The notes under the pieces are model-generated. The model did no database searches, was not told where the DNA came from, and saw nothing but the letters and a program-made list of their open reading frames with translations. A stretch of DNA of 28,402 nt, taken from positions 1-28,402 of the IMG/VR virus record IMGVR_UViG_3300021368_000502; one strand, written 5' to 3'. The DNA comes from a virus. How positions within the stretch are numbered: the first letter of the stretch is position 1; each line of letters starts with the position of its first letter. Of the stretch, positions 1-7,502 are shown piece by piece. The position numbers and the translations under genes are program-made.

Positions 1-1
1 A

Positions 2-439
2 AAGGTTGCGTCTACTCCAGACCTTGGCATAGTTATTGTGGATTACCTAAACCAAGTCAGACGCCACAACGCTCCCAGTCGTGGCGGTCAATATGAATGG
101 ACTGAACAAATAGAGATATCCAAAGGGTTAAAAGCATTAGCCCAAGAGAACAATGTCCTTGTTCTCTCAGCATTTCAAACAAACGAAAAAGGAGAAGCAC
201 GATTCGCCAAGGGTATCCTTGACGCAGTTGATGCTGCCTACAGTATTCAGCATTGGGGCGACCAAGAACCAGCAATTAAGTTGAAATGTGATAAAATGAG
301 AAATGGAAAAGTAGAAGGCTTTGTATCTTCTATGAATTGGGATAGTTTGCGTATCGGACCTCATACAGAAATAGACCCAGACGAGAAAGCAGAAATGAAA
401 GAGGCAATGAACACAGGAGAGAGTGCATACGACTTATGA
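2..439 (+). CDS. Replicative DNA helicase, DnaB-like, C-terminal part (5' end outside window)
   Basis: The reading frame is open from base 2 and ends at the TGA at 437-439, so only about the last 145 codons are present. The sequence PDLGIVIVDYLNQVRR fits the Walker B strand of RecA-like DnaB/gp4 helicases. The segment EIEISKGLKALAQENNVLVLSAFQTN matches the following helix and the motif with its terminal polar residue (usually SQLN). The GTG at 38 lies in the middle of Walker B and is not a real start. The family unwinds DNA ahead of the replisome as a hexamer. Here it precedes separate primase and polymerase genes, so primase and helicase are split and not fused as in T7 gp4. The gene overlaps the next small ORF by an ATGA junction. 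The family call is fairly sure; the N-terminal domain cannot be seen. Confidence 0.85.
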   Translation, partial: KVASTPDLGIVIVDYLNQVRRHNAPSRGGQYEWTEQIEISKGLKALAQENNVLVLSAFQTNEKGEARFAKGILDAVDAAYSIQHWGDQEPAIKLKCDKMRNGKVEGFVSSMNWDSLRIGPHTEIDPDEKAEMKEAMNTGESAYDL

Positions 440-612
440 TATTATACACCGAAGAACAACTAAAGTATGCTTATGAAAAGCATATAAAATTTTTACTAAG
501 AATGAATAGAACATACTGTTACCAAGTAGCATTTCCAACACTAGAAGAATTTAGAGAAATCTACGAAGAAGAGTTAACACAAAAATACAAAGAGCAGAAC
601 AATGGATTATAA
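436..612 (+). CDS. Small hypothetical protein, 58 aa
   Basis: An ATG at 436-438 overlaps the helicase stop (ATGA), and the frame runs 58 codons to TAA at 610-612, overlapping the next gene start at 602. The product begins MILYTEEQLKYAYEKHIKF and continues with PTLEEFREIYEEEL. It is charged, probably helical, has one Cys and no membrane segment. It fills what would otherwise be a 160-bp gap, and the tight overlaps on both sides support real translation by coupling. I do not recognise a characterised family. Short acidic and helical proteins of this kind are common beside phage replication genes. Function unknown. Confidence 0.65.
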   Translation: MILYTEEQLKYAYEKHIKFLLRMNRTYCYQVAFPTLEEFREIYEEELTQKYKEQNNGL

Positions 613-1333
613 TAAATTATTAGTGTTAAGTCCTGGTAGAACAGGCAGTAGCAGATTGATGGGAGCTCTATGTAAAAGATATAACTTAGGCGGTATATCT
701 GAACCTTTTAATTGGGAACGTAGACATGAAAATATGAAAGTAGATGGATTCAGTTTTGCAGAAAGGGTTAAGTATTGGAAAAATATACCCGATAAAAAAT
801 GTGTAAAATCTTTATCTCACTACACTCAGTTTCCAAACGGATTGGCAGATGATAGAATGGGTAAAGACCCCAAAGGTTTTTATGAAGAAGTATATTTAAA
901 ACATGATGGTTTTAAACAAAAGTTATATTTTTATTTAAAGTATATCAAGGAGTTTGATAGAACAATATTATTATCAAGACACGATTTTGCAGACTGTTTT
1001 AGAAGTCATCTACTAGGTGCGTATCATAGAGCCGTTACAGATAAGTACGTATGGAGTTATAGTTCTTACTACGAAGACGCAGATATTACTTATGATGAAA
1101 ATGCACAATGGCTTTTAAATCTATGTTTAGATTCTTTCAGATTAGTAGAAGAAGTGTCTAGACAGACAGGAATACCTATAGTGTATTACGAAGATTTATA
1201 TACAGATGAAAAAAGATTTTTAGAAACAAACAAAAAATTTAATTTAGGATTGGAGGATTATTGGGAAGATACGTTTAATCCTAAGTTAAGATTAAGACTG
1301 AAAAAGGAGACACCATGGCGTACGACAGAATAA
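602..1333 (+). CDS. Sulfotransferase-like protein
   Basis: A 243-residue protein. The N-terminus LLVLSPGRTGSS (residues 6-17) resembles the 5'-phosphosulfate-binding loop of PAPS-dependent sulfotransferases (P-x-R-T/S-G-S/T-x). SEPFNWERR follows, and a late VYYEDLYTDE segment resembles the YEDL motif of Stf0 and related carbohydrate sulfotransferases. The length fits the family. Sulfotransferases move sulfate from PAPS onto sugar or other hydroxyl acceptors; the acceptor cannot be told from sequence. It lies at the head of a cluster with a nucleotide-sugar dehydratase and a methyltransferase, which suggests glycan tailoring. The DNA is strikingly AT-rich (13 of 60 bases G/C in 901-960), unlike the nearby primase, which suggests a separately acquired gene. 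Its last 19 bases overlap the next gene. Confidence 0.65.
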   Translation: MDYNKLLVLSPGRTGSSRLMGALCKRYNLGGISEPFNWERRHENMKVDGFSFAERVKYWKNIPDKKCVKSLSHYTQFPNGLADDRMGKDPKGFYEEVYLKHDGFKQKLYFYLKYIKEFDRTILLSRHDFADCFRSHLLGAYHRAVTDKYVWSYSSYYEDADITYDENAQWLLNLCLDSFRLVEEVSRQTGIPIVYYEDLYTDEKRFLETNKKFNLGLEDYWEDTFNPKLRLRLKKETPWRTTE

Positions 1334-1800
1334 GTAGAGAAACAGCAGAACTAGTGCCGTTGCCACCACATACTTGGTATGTGAGAACAGTTGGATGGGT
1401 ACTAGAACAAGAAAAAGTAAAAGAGAACATACAGAATGTTCCAATAAATGAAAAGTTAAAGGACAGTTTGGCAAAAGACGGAGTAAAATCTCCCATACTC
1501 TGTATGCCGAACTGGTACCCCATAGCAGGGAGTCAGAGGATGAGATGTCTTCAGGAACTCCCTGCACTTCATGGGCAAGAGATAAGAGTGTGCCGATTCG
1601 ATAAAGAGTGGTGGTTAGTGTTCTATCTATGGGGGCAAGTAGAAGAAAGAAATAGAATGACAGCTATATATTTCCAAATGATGGAATTAGTATGGAAGTC
1701 AATGTATTATGAGGAGAATGGTGTAGACTCTATGGGAACAGATTACATAGAGTTTGAAAGGATAGGAGATGAACTAGAAGGATGGAAACATAAACAATGA
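1315..1800 (+). CDS. ParB/sulfiredoxin-fold domain protein
   Basis: A 161-residue protein, starting at an ATG inside the end of the upstream gene. The AAGGAGACACCATGG context gives a strong Shine-Dalgarno. Residues about 41-80 read NEKLKDSLAKDGVKSPILC, then GSQRMRCLQEL. This is the pattern of the ParB-like nuclease fold: a helix choosing 'above or below', a beta strand, then a G-x-x-R helix corresponding to GNHRLxA. Members act as chromosome-partition CTPases, DNA nucleases or sulfiredoxins. Many phage and polysaccharide-cluster ParB-like proteins are uncharacterised. No HTH domain of true ParB is visible and the C-terminal half is unique. Its position between a sulfotransferase and a sugar dehydratase gives no replication context. 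Fold assignment moderate, role unknown. Confidence 0.6.
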   Translation: MAYDRISRETAELVPLPPHTWYVRTVGWVLEQEKVKENIQNVPINEKLKDSLAKDGVKSPILCMPNWYPIAGSQRMRCLQELPALHGQEIRVCRFDKEWWLVFYLWGQVEERNRMTAIYFQMMELVWKSMYYEENGVDSMGTDYIEFERIGDELEGWKHKQ

Positions 1801-2744
1801 GATATGTAATTACAGGAGGCGGAGGTTTTATTGGCTCTCACTTAGCAGAACACTTAAAAGATAGAGTAAATGATGAAATAGTTATTGTAGATAAAATATC
1901 TAACCACAGTAAAACTCACCACTTAAATATGAGTGAGTATACTTACTACTTAGCTGATATAGCTGATGCAGATATAATGATGAAGATTTTACAGAAAGAT
2001 GATGTAGTATTTCATCTTGCAGCCCAACCTCATGTAGACTTATCATACATAAATCCTATGGAAACAACAATCAGTAATGTATTAGGAACACATAGTGTTT
2101 TAAATTCTTGCTTGAAAAATGAAGTAAAAAGTCTAACAGTTATGAGTACTGATGAAGTATATGGCTCTACAAATGTAATAGATGATAATACAAAACTAGA
2201 CCCAACTAATCCTTATAGCGCAACAAAAGCAGCTGCAGATATGTTAGTTAATAGTTTCAAACATATGTATCCTGACATGAAGATAAACACTTTAAGGTCT
2301 AACAATATAATCGGACCTCGTCAGTTTATAAGAAATATAATACCAAGGTTTTCTCTCCAAGCCCTAACGGGTAGGAATATAACTTTGCATGGCAAGGGGG
2401 AAGCTGAGAGAAGATACTTATGGGTAAAAGATGCTGCAGAAGCTCTGTGGTTAATCTCTAAGAGTGACTACAATCACAAAATATATAACATTGGACACCC
2501 TGAAGTTTACTCTAACTTAGATATTGCAGAAATGATTTGCGACCACTTAGAGATAGGACATGAGATAATCCAAACAACAGAAGATAGAATATATAATGAT
2601 ACAATATATCCATATAATCCAACTGATATTCAAAGAGATTTAGGTTGGAAACATTCATTAGACCCTGATATATCTATTCCAACTACAATAGATTGGTATA
2701 AGGATAATTTATCTTACTTTGAGGACTACTATCATATACTATGA
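1797..2744 (+). CDS. NAD-dependent nucleotide-sugar epimerase/dehydratase (RmlB-type extended SDR)
   Basis: A 315-residue protein of normal length for extended short-chain dehydrogenases. TGGGGFIG at residues 6-13 is the Rossmann dinucleotide motif. The active site is complete: T118-D119-E120 in STDEVYG, and Y140-x3-K144 in YSATK. The TDE triad is the dTDP-glucose 4,6-dehydratase (RmlB) signature, in which Asp/Glu drive water loss. A 4,6-dehydratase on a dTDP- or other NDP-hexose is therefore more likely than a simple 4-epimerase. Its ATG overlaps the previous stop by four bases, and its own stop overlaps the methyltransferase start. It would supply a deoxysugar for the phage's transferases or redirect host surface-sugar synthesis. 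The exact substrate cannot be read from sequence. Confidence 0.85.
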   Translation: MRYVITGGGGFIGSHLAEHLKDRVNDEIVIVDKISNHSKTHHLNMSEYTYYLADIADADIMMKILQKDDVVFHLAAQPHVDLSYINPMETTISNVLGTHSVLNSCLKNEVKSLTVMSTDEVYGSTNVIDDNTKLDPTNPYSATKAAADMLVNSFKHMYPDMKINTLRSNNIIGPRQFIRNIIPRFSLQALTGRNITLHGKGEAERRYLWVKDAAEALWLISKSDYNHKIYNIGHPEVYSNLDIAEMICDHLEIGHEIIQTTEDRIYNDTIYPYNPTDIQRDLGWKHSLDPDISIPTTIDWYKDNLSYFEDYYHIL

Positions 2745-3289
2745 GTGAGTATGAAAAATTAAATGGAGGTATGAGATTTGCCCCAGACCCAAGGTGGATA
2801 AATAATAAGTTTAATCATCATTGGATGGGATTATGTCATTTAATATCTCAACTAGACGTTGTTGAAGGAAAAATGATTGAGATAGGTTCTTATGCTGGAG
2901 AAAGCACAGCTATGTTTGCTTCTAGTGGTAAGTTTATAAGTATTGATACGATTGACCCTTATTATTGGTCAGGAAGTTATGAAGTAGAAATGGAATACAA
3001 AATAAATGTTCGATATTGGAACTATATAAAACAACATAAATATTACAGTCAAGACATTCACGATAAGTTTCAAAATAATCAATATGATTTTGTTTATATT
3101 GATGGAGACCACAGCGGAGAAAACGTAGCAAGAGATATAAAACAATACTTTCCAAAAGTAAAACCTGGTGGGTATATAGGTGGGCATGATTATCACAAGA
3201 TTCACTGGCCCGAAGTGTGTGAAGCAGTAGACAAGGTGTTTCCAATAGTTGACACATTTGCAGACACAAGTTGGTTATGCAAAAAATAG
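2741..3289 (+). CDS. Class I SAM-dependent methyltransferase (Methyltransf_24-like)
   Basis: A 182-residue protein. MIEIGSYAGESTAMFA is motif I (E-x-G-x-x-x-G) of SAM-binding Rossmann methyltransferases. DFVYIDGDHSGENVARDI contains the YIDGDH acidic strand, and KVKPGGYIGGHDYH matches the post-motif strand typical of Methyltransf_24 proteins. This group often sits in polysaccharide or sugar-modification clusters, and here it follows the sugar dehydratase with an ATGA overlap. A role as sugar O- or N-methyltransferase is an inference; the acceptor is unknown. It closes the left accessory cluster. The last codons (AAA AAA TAG) double as the upstream A-rich flank of the promoter that follows. Confidence 0.8.
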   Translation: MSEYEKLNGGMRFAPDPRWINNKFNHHWMGLCHLISQLDVVEGKMIEIGSYAGESTAMFASSGKFISIDTIDPYYWSGSYEVEMEYKINVRYWNYIKQHKYYSQDIHDKFQNNQYDFVYIDGDHSGENVARDIKQYFPKVKPGGYIGGHDYHKIHWPEVCEAVDKVFPIVDTFADTSWLCKK

Positions 3290-3292
3290 TTC

Positions 3293-3321
3293 TTGACAAA
3301 TCCTTAAAATTTTGATATAAT
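3293..3321 (+). promoter_or_regulatory. Sigma-70-type promoter P1 upstream of primase
   Basis: A perfect -35 TTGACA (3293-3298), a 17-bp spacer and a perfect -10 TATAAT (3316-3321) with an extended TGA just before it. The -35 box sits within the 17 bases AAAAATAGTTCTTGACA, which recur at P2. The expected start of transcription near 3328 is only about four bases before the primase ATG at 3332, so the message would be nearly leaderless. It is read by the host-type polymerase, as no phage RNA polymerase gene is visible here. Confidence 0.9.
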
Positions 3322-3331
3322 ATATGTAATT

Positions 3332-4174
3332 ATGATAGCAGAAGACTTATTACGAGAGAAAAAAATTGATTATCGCATAAGCGGACAGGATGCCGTAGTG
3401 TCCTGCCTTAATCCAGAGCATGATGACAGTAATCCTTCTATGCGTATAGATAGAGTAACTGGTGTGTTTAATTGTTTCTCATGCGGTTATAAAGGTAATC
3501 TGTTTACATACTTTGGTGCACCTGCTTCTCCATTAGAAGTTCGTATGCACAGAATTAAAGAATCAATCAACAAAGTCAGGTCAGCAACTGTCGGTATCCA
3601 ACTCCCAAAGGATAGACTATCGTGGAAAGGTGGTGGAATCAGAAATATATCTGAAGAAACTCTTGCTAAATGGGATGCGTTCACATGGAACGTTCCTAAG
3701 TTTGAGAATCGCATCATCTTTCCGATACGAGATATCACAGGCAAGACGGTGGCTTTAATAGGCAGAAGCATAGATGACTTCAGTCCTAACAAATATTACA
3801 TTTACCCTAACGGCGTGGAAATGCCTTTCTGCCCAGCTAAGGTAAAACCAATACAAAACAGAGTTATCCTCGTAGAAGGAATCTTTGATGCACTTAACTT
3901 ATGGGATAAAGGGCTCAAGAATACTGTATGTTGTTTTGGTACACAGCAAGTAAACTGGGTTAAACTCAGTCTACTGAAGCTCCAAGGAATAACTGGCATA
4001 GATATTATGTTTGATGGAGACGAGGCAGGAAGGCAAGCGGCAGAAAAAGCCAAAGACCTTGGAGAGAAACTAGAAATGTCTGCAAGAGTCGTAAAACTAA
4101 GAGATAACATAGACCCTGGTAATCTAACACTACCAGAGGTCGACAGATTAAGAGAGAAATTATATGGAGCATAA
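3332..4174 (+). CDS. DNA primase, CHC2 zinc finger plus TOPRIM
   Basis: A 280-residue protein. The N-terminal zinc-binding domain shows C25, H30, C48 and C51 (CLNPEH ... FNCFSCGYKGN), the CHC2-type ligand set of DnaG and T7 gp4 primases. The TOPRIM catalytic core is seen as LVEGIFDAL with E182, and FDGDEAG with D228 and D230. These residues bind the metals that synthesise the RNA primer. No helicase domain is attached, and the DnaB-like helicase is a separate gene about 2.9 kb upstream. The start at 3332 is the only one that retains the conserved N-terminus; it has no usable leader if transcribed from P1. The gene overlaps the HNH gene by 11 bases. Its G/C content (24 of 60 in 3601-3660) is visibly higher than that of the accessory cluster before it. 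Confidence 0.92.
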   Translation: MIAEDLLREKKIDYRISGQDAVVSCLNPEHDDSNPSMRIDRVTGVFNCFSCGYKGNLFTYFGAPASPLEVRMHRIKESINKVRSATVGIQLPKDRLSWKGGGIRNISEETLAKWDAFTWNVPKFENRIIFPIRDITGKTVALIGRSIDDFSPNKYYIYPNGVEMPFCPAKVKPIQNRVILVEGIFDALNLWDKGLKNTVCCFGTQQVNWVKLSLLKLQGITGIDIMFDGDEAGRQAAEKAKDLGEKLEMSARVVKLRDNIDPGNLTLPEVDRLREKLYGA

Positions 4175-4775
4175 ATGGTTTATAGGTACATCACCTAGAT
4201 ATTCAGATACAGTAAAAGATAGAGCAAGAGAACTTAGAGAAAAAGAAAAGTTAGAGTATGCTGCAATAGCTAAAAGACTAACAGAAGAGTTTGGATTTGA
4301 TAAAGATGTTACTATAAGCTCTATTGGAGATTGGATAAATCGTGGATACACTGTAAAAGATAATGTAGGTATTTGTACAGATTTTAGACTAAGAGTAAAA
4401 GATTTCAAAGGAAAGAAAGGTACAAAAAGGTACACAGACTTTAGACCAGGAATAGAAGCAGTAGAGTACCTAGACTATGGGGTAAAAAACTATGGCTGGG
4501 AATGTAATTCAGTAGAAGATTATCTAAAGTTTGAATGTGAATATTGTGGAAAAATACATGAGTACTTTGGAGATGATTACCATGAGCAAGATAGAGACTT
4601 ATGGCAGATGGACCATAGAATACCTAGACATTTAAAGACTCCAAATAATGGGATGCCTGAGAATATGGCATTATGCTGTACTTCATGTAATCAAGTAAAA
4701 GGAGAGTATGAATTAGATAAACTCCTACCAATAATGAAAAGAATACTAAAACATCAGGAAAAGAACAATGGCTAA
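4164..4775 (+). CDS. HNH endonuclease with N-terminal HTH-like segment
   Basis: A 203-residue protein. The C-terminal half holds a typical zinc-ribbon HNH module: CEYCGKIHEYF (first CxxC), WQMDHRIPR (the DH catalytic/metal pair), then NMALCCTSCNQVKGEYE (second CxxC with the conserved N and K). Residues about 30-62, EYAAIAKRLTEEFGFDKDVTISSIGDWINRG, have the helix-turn-helix look of resolvase/homeodomain-like DNA-binding segments. Such proteins nick or cut double-stranded DNA. The position between primase and polymerase, overlapping both, is typical of free-standing homing endonucleases, but a repair, recombination or host-DNA-degrading role is also possible. It is more AT-rich than the primase. 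No intron or intein is visible in the flanking genes. Confidence 0.8.
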   Translation: MEHKWFIGTSPRYSDTVKDRARELREKEKLEYAAIAKRLTEEFGFDKDVTISSIGDWINRGYTVKDNVGICTDFRLRVKDFKGKKGTKRYTDFRPGIEAVEYLDYGVKNYGWECNSVEDYLKFECEYCGKIHEYFGDDYHEQDRDLWQMDHRIPRHLKTPNNGMPENMALCCTSCNQVKGEYELDKLLPIMKRILKHQEKNNG

Positions 4776-7029
4776 GATAGCACTAATAGAAACAACAATG
4801 TCCAGTACAAACTGGGACAAGTACTTTGATTTTGAATATGACAGATTTGCTCTGTGTTCAGATAGTTCAAAGAAGAAAATTTTAAAAAGAGATGTTGATA
4901 TCGAAATCGATATTGACTCGTACGAATGGCTCATAGTTGTAGGTTCAGAGCCTTTCAAAATGTTTACAAAAAAGACATCAATAACTGAGTACAATGGAAA
5001 AGTTGTTGATTCTAAGTTTTTAGCAATAATTAACCCTGCCATGATAAAGTTTCGACCAGAAGCAAAGAAGTCGTTCGAGGAAGCTGTCGAGAGTATCACG
5101 GGTTATGTAAGCGGAGAACTTAAACAACTTACCATAGGCAAAGATAAATGTTATGGTATACAAGACACACAAGAACTAAACGCTTGGCTACAGAAAGCAC
5201 TAGATGCACCAGGCGATTTTGTTGCACTTGACTCAGAGACTTCAGCACTATATTGTCGTGATGGCTATATGCTAGGATTCTCTATGTCATATGAACCTGA
5301 GCATGGTATCTATGGAGACTGTGATTGCATGGACGAAGAATCAGAAAGACTCATGCAAGAGATATTCAACAAGAAAAGAGTTGTCTTTCATAATGCAAAG
5401 TTCGACTTACAATGGTTTGAGTATCATTTCAACTTTGAGTTTCCACACTTTGAAGACACTATGCTTATGCACTATATGTTTGATGAAAGACCAGGCACAC
5501 ATGGCTTGAAAACTCTTGCAATCAAACATACTCCATATGGAGACTATGAAGCAGAACTCTCGGACTGGATTGCAGACTTTAGAAAGAGAACAGGTATACT
5601 CAAAGATTCATTCGACTACAGTATGGTTCCGTTTGAAGTTATGCAGAACTATGCTGGTATGGATGCGATAGTAACATATCTATTGTTTGAAAAGTTTGAA
5701 AAAGCATTGAAAACAAATGAAAAACTATATGGAGTATACAGAAGAATCTTAATAGAGGGTTGTAGATTTCTAAAACAAATAGAAGGAAATGGTGTTCCAT
5801 TTGATAAAGCTCGTTTAGAGTTTGGACAAAAACGTATGCAGGAAGATATCAACGCAGCTGTAACAGCTCTAGAAGCAATTCCTGAAGTAAAACGATTTAT
5901 CCAAGATAATCAAGGATTTAACCCAAACAGTACACTACAACTTAGAACTTTACTATTTGATTATTGCGGACTTAAGTCTGACAAGAAAACCGCAACGGGT
6001 GCACTCAGTACTGATGCTGAAGTACTCGGTAATCTTGCAGAAGAACACGAAGTACCAAAACATATTCTAGAAGTTAGACAGAAAGTTAAAATCAAGAATA
6101 CATATCTTGATAAAATTATACCTAACTTAGATAGAGATGGTAGACTTCGTACAAACTTCAATCTTCACGGTACAACTAGTGGTAGATTGAGCAGTAGTGG
6201 TAAACTTAATATGCAACAGCTCCCTAGAGACAATCCAACTGTAAAAGGCTGTATCAAAGCCAAAGCAGGACACAAGATTGTTGCAATGGATTTAACAACA
6301 GCAGAAGTATATTGTGCAGCTGTACTTGCAAATGATGTCGGACTCATGAATGTATTCAAGTCTGGCGGTAACTTTCATAGTACGATTGCGAAACAAGTAT
6401 TCAGACTTCCATGTGATGTTGATGATGTCGCAGAACTGTATGGTGCACAAAGACAACAAGCAAAAGCTGTTACCTTTGGTATCATGTATGGAGCTGGGCC
6501 GAAGAAGATAAGTGAACAAGTGACAAAGGATAGTGGAGAATATTTCAGTATGCAAGACGCAGCGAATACTATTAAAGATTATTTCGAGGCGTTCCCTAAA
6601 CTTCGTGAATGGCTAGACAACCAAAAGAAATTTATTCAAGCGAATGGATTTGTTTACAGTAGATTTGGCAGAAAGAGAAGATTACCTGATGTCCATTCAC
6701 AGGACAAAGGAATCGCCTCACATGAAGTGCGTAGTGGAATCAACTTTCTAGTACAATCTGTTGCATCTGATATCAACCTTATGGGCGGTATAGATATGCA
6801 AAGATATATTGAAAAGACTGGTATGAAGTCTAAGATATTTGCACTTGTTCACGATTCGGTTTTAGCAGAAGTACCTGAAGATGAAATAGAACACTATTCA
6901 GAAAAACTACAAGAATTTATACAAAAAGATAGAGGACTATCAATACCAGGCGCACCAGTCGGATGTGACTTTGATGTTGCTGATGACTACTCACTAGGCA
7001 AGTTTGAGAAGTTATATGGCATTTCATGA
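4768..7029 (+). CDS. polA: DNA polymerase, family A, with 3'-5' exonuclease
   Basis: A 753-residue protein, phage-sized, with no 5'-nuclease domain (that activity is a separate gene at 17922). The proofreading domain is complete: Exo I D155-x-E157 (LDSETSAL), Exo II FHNAKFD213, Exo III Y295AGMD299. The polymerase domain has motif A around D508 to E513, motif B R562QQAKAVTFGIMYG and motif C VH695D696. In motif B, F570 occupies the position of E. coli F762, a residue linked with dideoxynucleotide discrimination and used in virioplankton polymerase typing. Motif A reads DLTTAEVY where Pol I has DYSQIELR and T7 has DASGLELR. The metal-binding Asp and the steric-gate Glu are kept but everything between them differs. 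About 130 unassigned residues precede the exonuclease domain. Expected role: replicative polymerase of the phage. Confidence 0.95.
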   Translation: MAKIALIETTMSSTNWDKYFDFEYDRFALCSDSSKKKILKRDVDIEIDIDSYEWLIVVGSEPFKMFTKKTSITEYNGKVVDSKFLAIINPAMIKFRPEAKKSFEEAVESITGYVSGELKQLTIGKDKCYGIQDTQELNAWLQKALDAPGDFVALDSETSALYCRDGYMLGFSMSYEPEHGIYGDCDCMDEESERLMQEIFNKKRVVFHNAKFDLQWFEYHFNFEFPHFEDTMLMHYMFDERPGTHGLKTLAIKHTPYGDYEAELSDWIADFRKRTGILKDSFDYSMVPFEVMQNYAGMDAIVTYLLFEKFEKALKTNEKLYGVYRRILIEGCRFLKQIEGNGVPFDKARLEFGQKRMQEDINAAVTALEAIPEVKRFIQDNQGFNPNSTLQLRTLLFDYCGLKSDKKTATGALSTDAEVLGNLAEEHEVPKHILEVRQKVKIKNTYLDKIIPNLDRDGRLRTNFNLHGTTSGRLSSSGKLNMQQLPRDNPTVKGCIKAKAGHKIVAMDLTTAEVYCAAVLANDVGLMNVFKSGGNFHSTIAKQVFRLPCDVDDVAELYGAQRQQAKAVTFGIMYGAGPKKISEQVTKDSGEYFSMQDAANTIKDYFEAFPKLREWLDNQKKFIQANGFVYSRFGRKRRLPDVHSQDKGIASHEVRSGINFLVQSVASDINLMGGIDMQRYIEKTGMKSKIFALVHDSVLAEVPEDEIEHYSEKLQEFIQKDRGLSIPGAPVGCDFDVADDYSLGKFEKLYGIS

Positions 7030-7495
7030 GATAAATTGGTATGTTGATACTGACTACATGAAAGATGTATGGGAAAAGTGTGGTCGTAAACAAGCAACAT
7101 TACATGACCCAAACATAAGTGAGTTTGTGCAACCTCTTCTAACAGTATTTGATGCTGCTGTAAAAGAAGTAAAGTACAAAATAGGTATAATGCAAGTAGT
7201 AAATAATAGAACAACTTTAGTAACTGATAACTGGAAGTCAGTATATGTTTGGGGCTTTGACCCTTTTCATGTAAGTATAAATGGATGGAACGTACATTCC
7301 GCAATATGTGATGCAACTAATCCACACTTACATATAAGCGGACCGCACTTAGCAGTGTACACAAGTTTAAAGTTTGAAGCATTAAAGTTAGGATATGATA
7401 AATACTGGGGTAAAAGTCAAGTTAATAGAAAAGTAGTAACAACACAAGAGGTCTTTGGTGGCAATGTACGTACAGACGACGTTGACGTTATGTAA
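7016..7495 (+). CDS. Hypothetical protein, 159 aa
   Basis: I place the start at ATG 7016, preceded by GAGAAG. This keeps a short overlap with the polymerase stop at 7029; an in-frame TTG at 7004 would only add MRSY. The product begins MAFHEINWYVDTDYMKD and contains HLHISGPHLAVYTSLKFEALKLGYDKYWG. It is His- and Trp-containing and soluble-looking, with no signal peptide, membrane segment or motif I can name. Overlaps on both sides indicate co-transcription with the polymerase. I do not recognise the family. Confidence 0.7.
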   Translation: MAFHEINWYVDTDYMKDVWEKCGRKQATLHDPNISEFVQPLLTVFDAAVKEVKYKIGIMQVVNNRTTLVTDNWKSVYVWGFDPFHVSINGWNVHSAICDATNPHLHISGPHLAVYTSLKFEALKLGYDKYWGKSQVNRKVVTTQEVFGGNVRTDDVDVM

Positions 7496-7502
7496 GTTTC
7501 CT

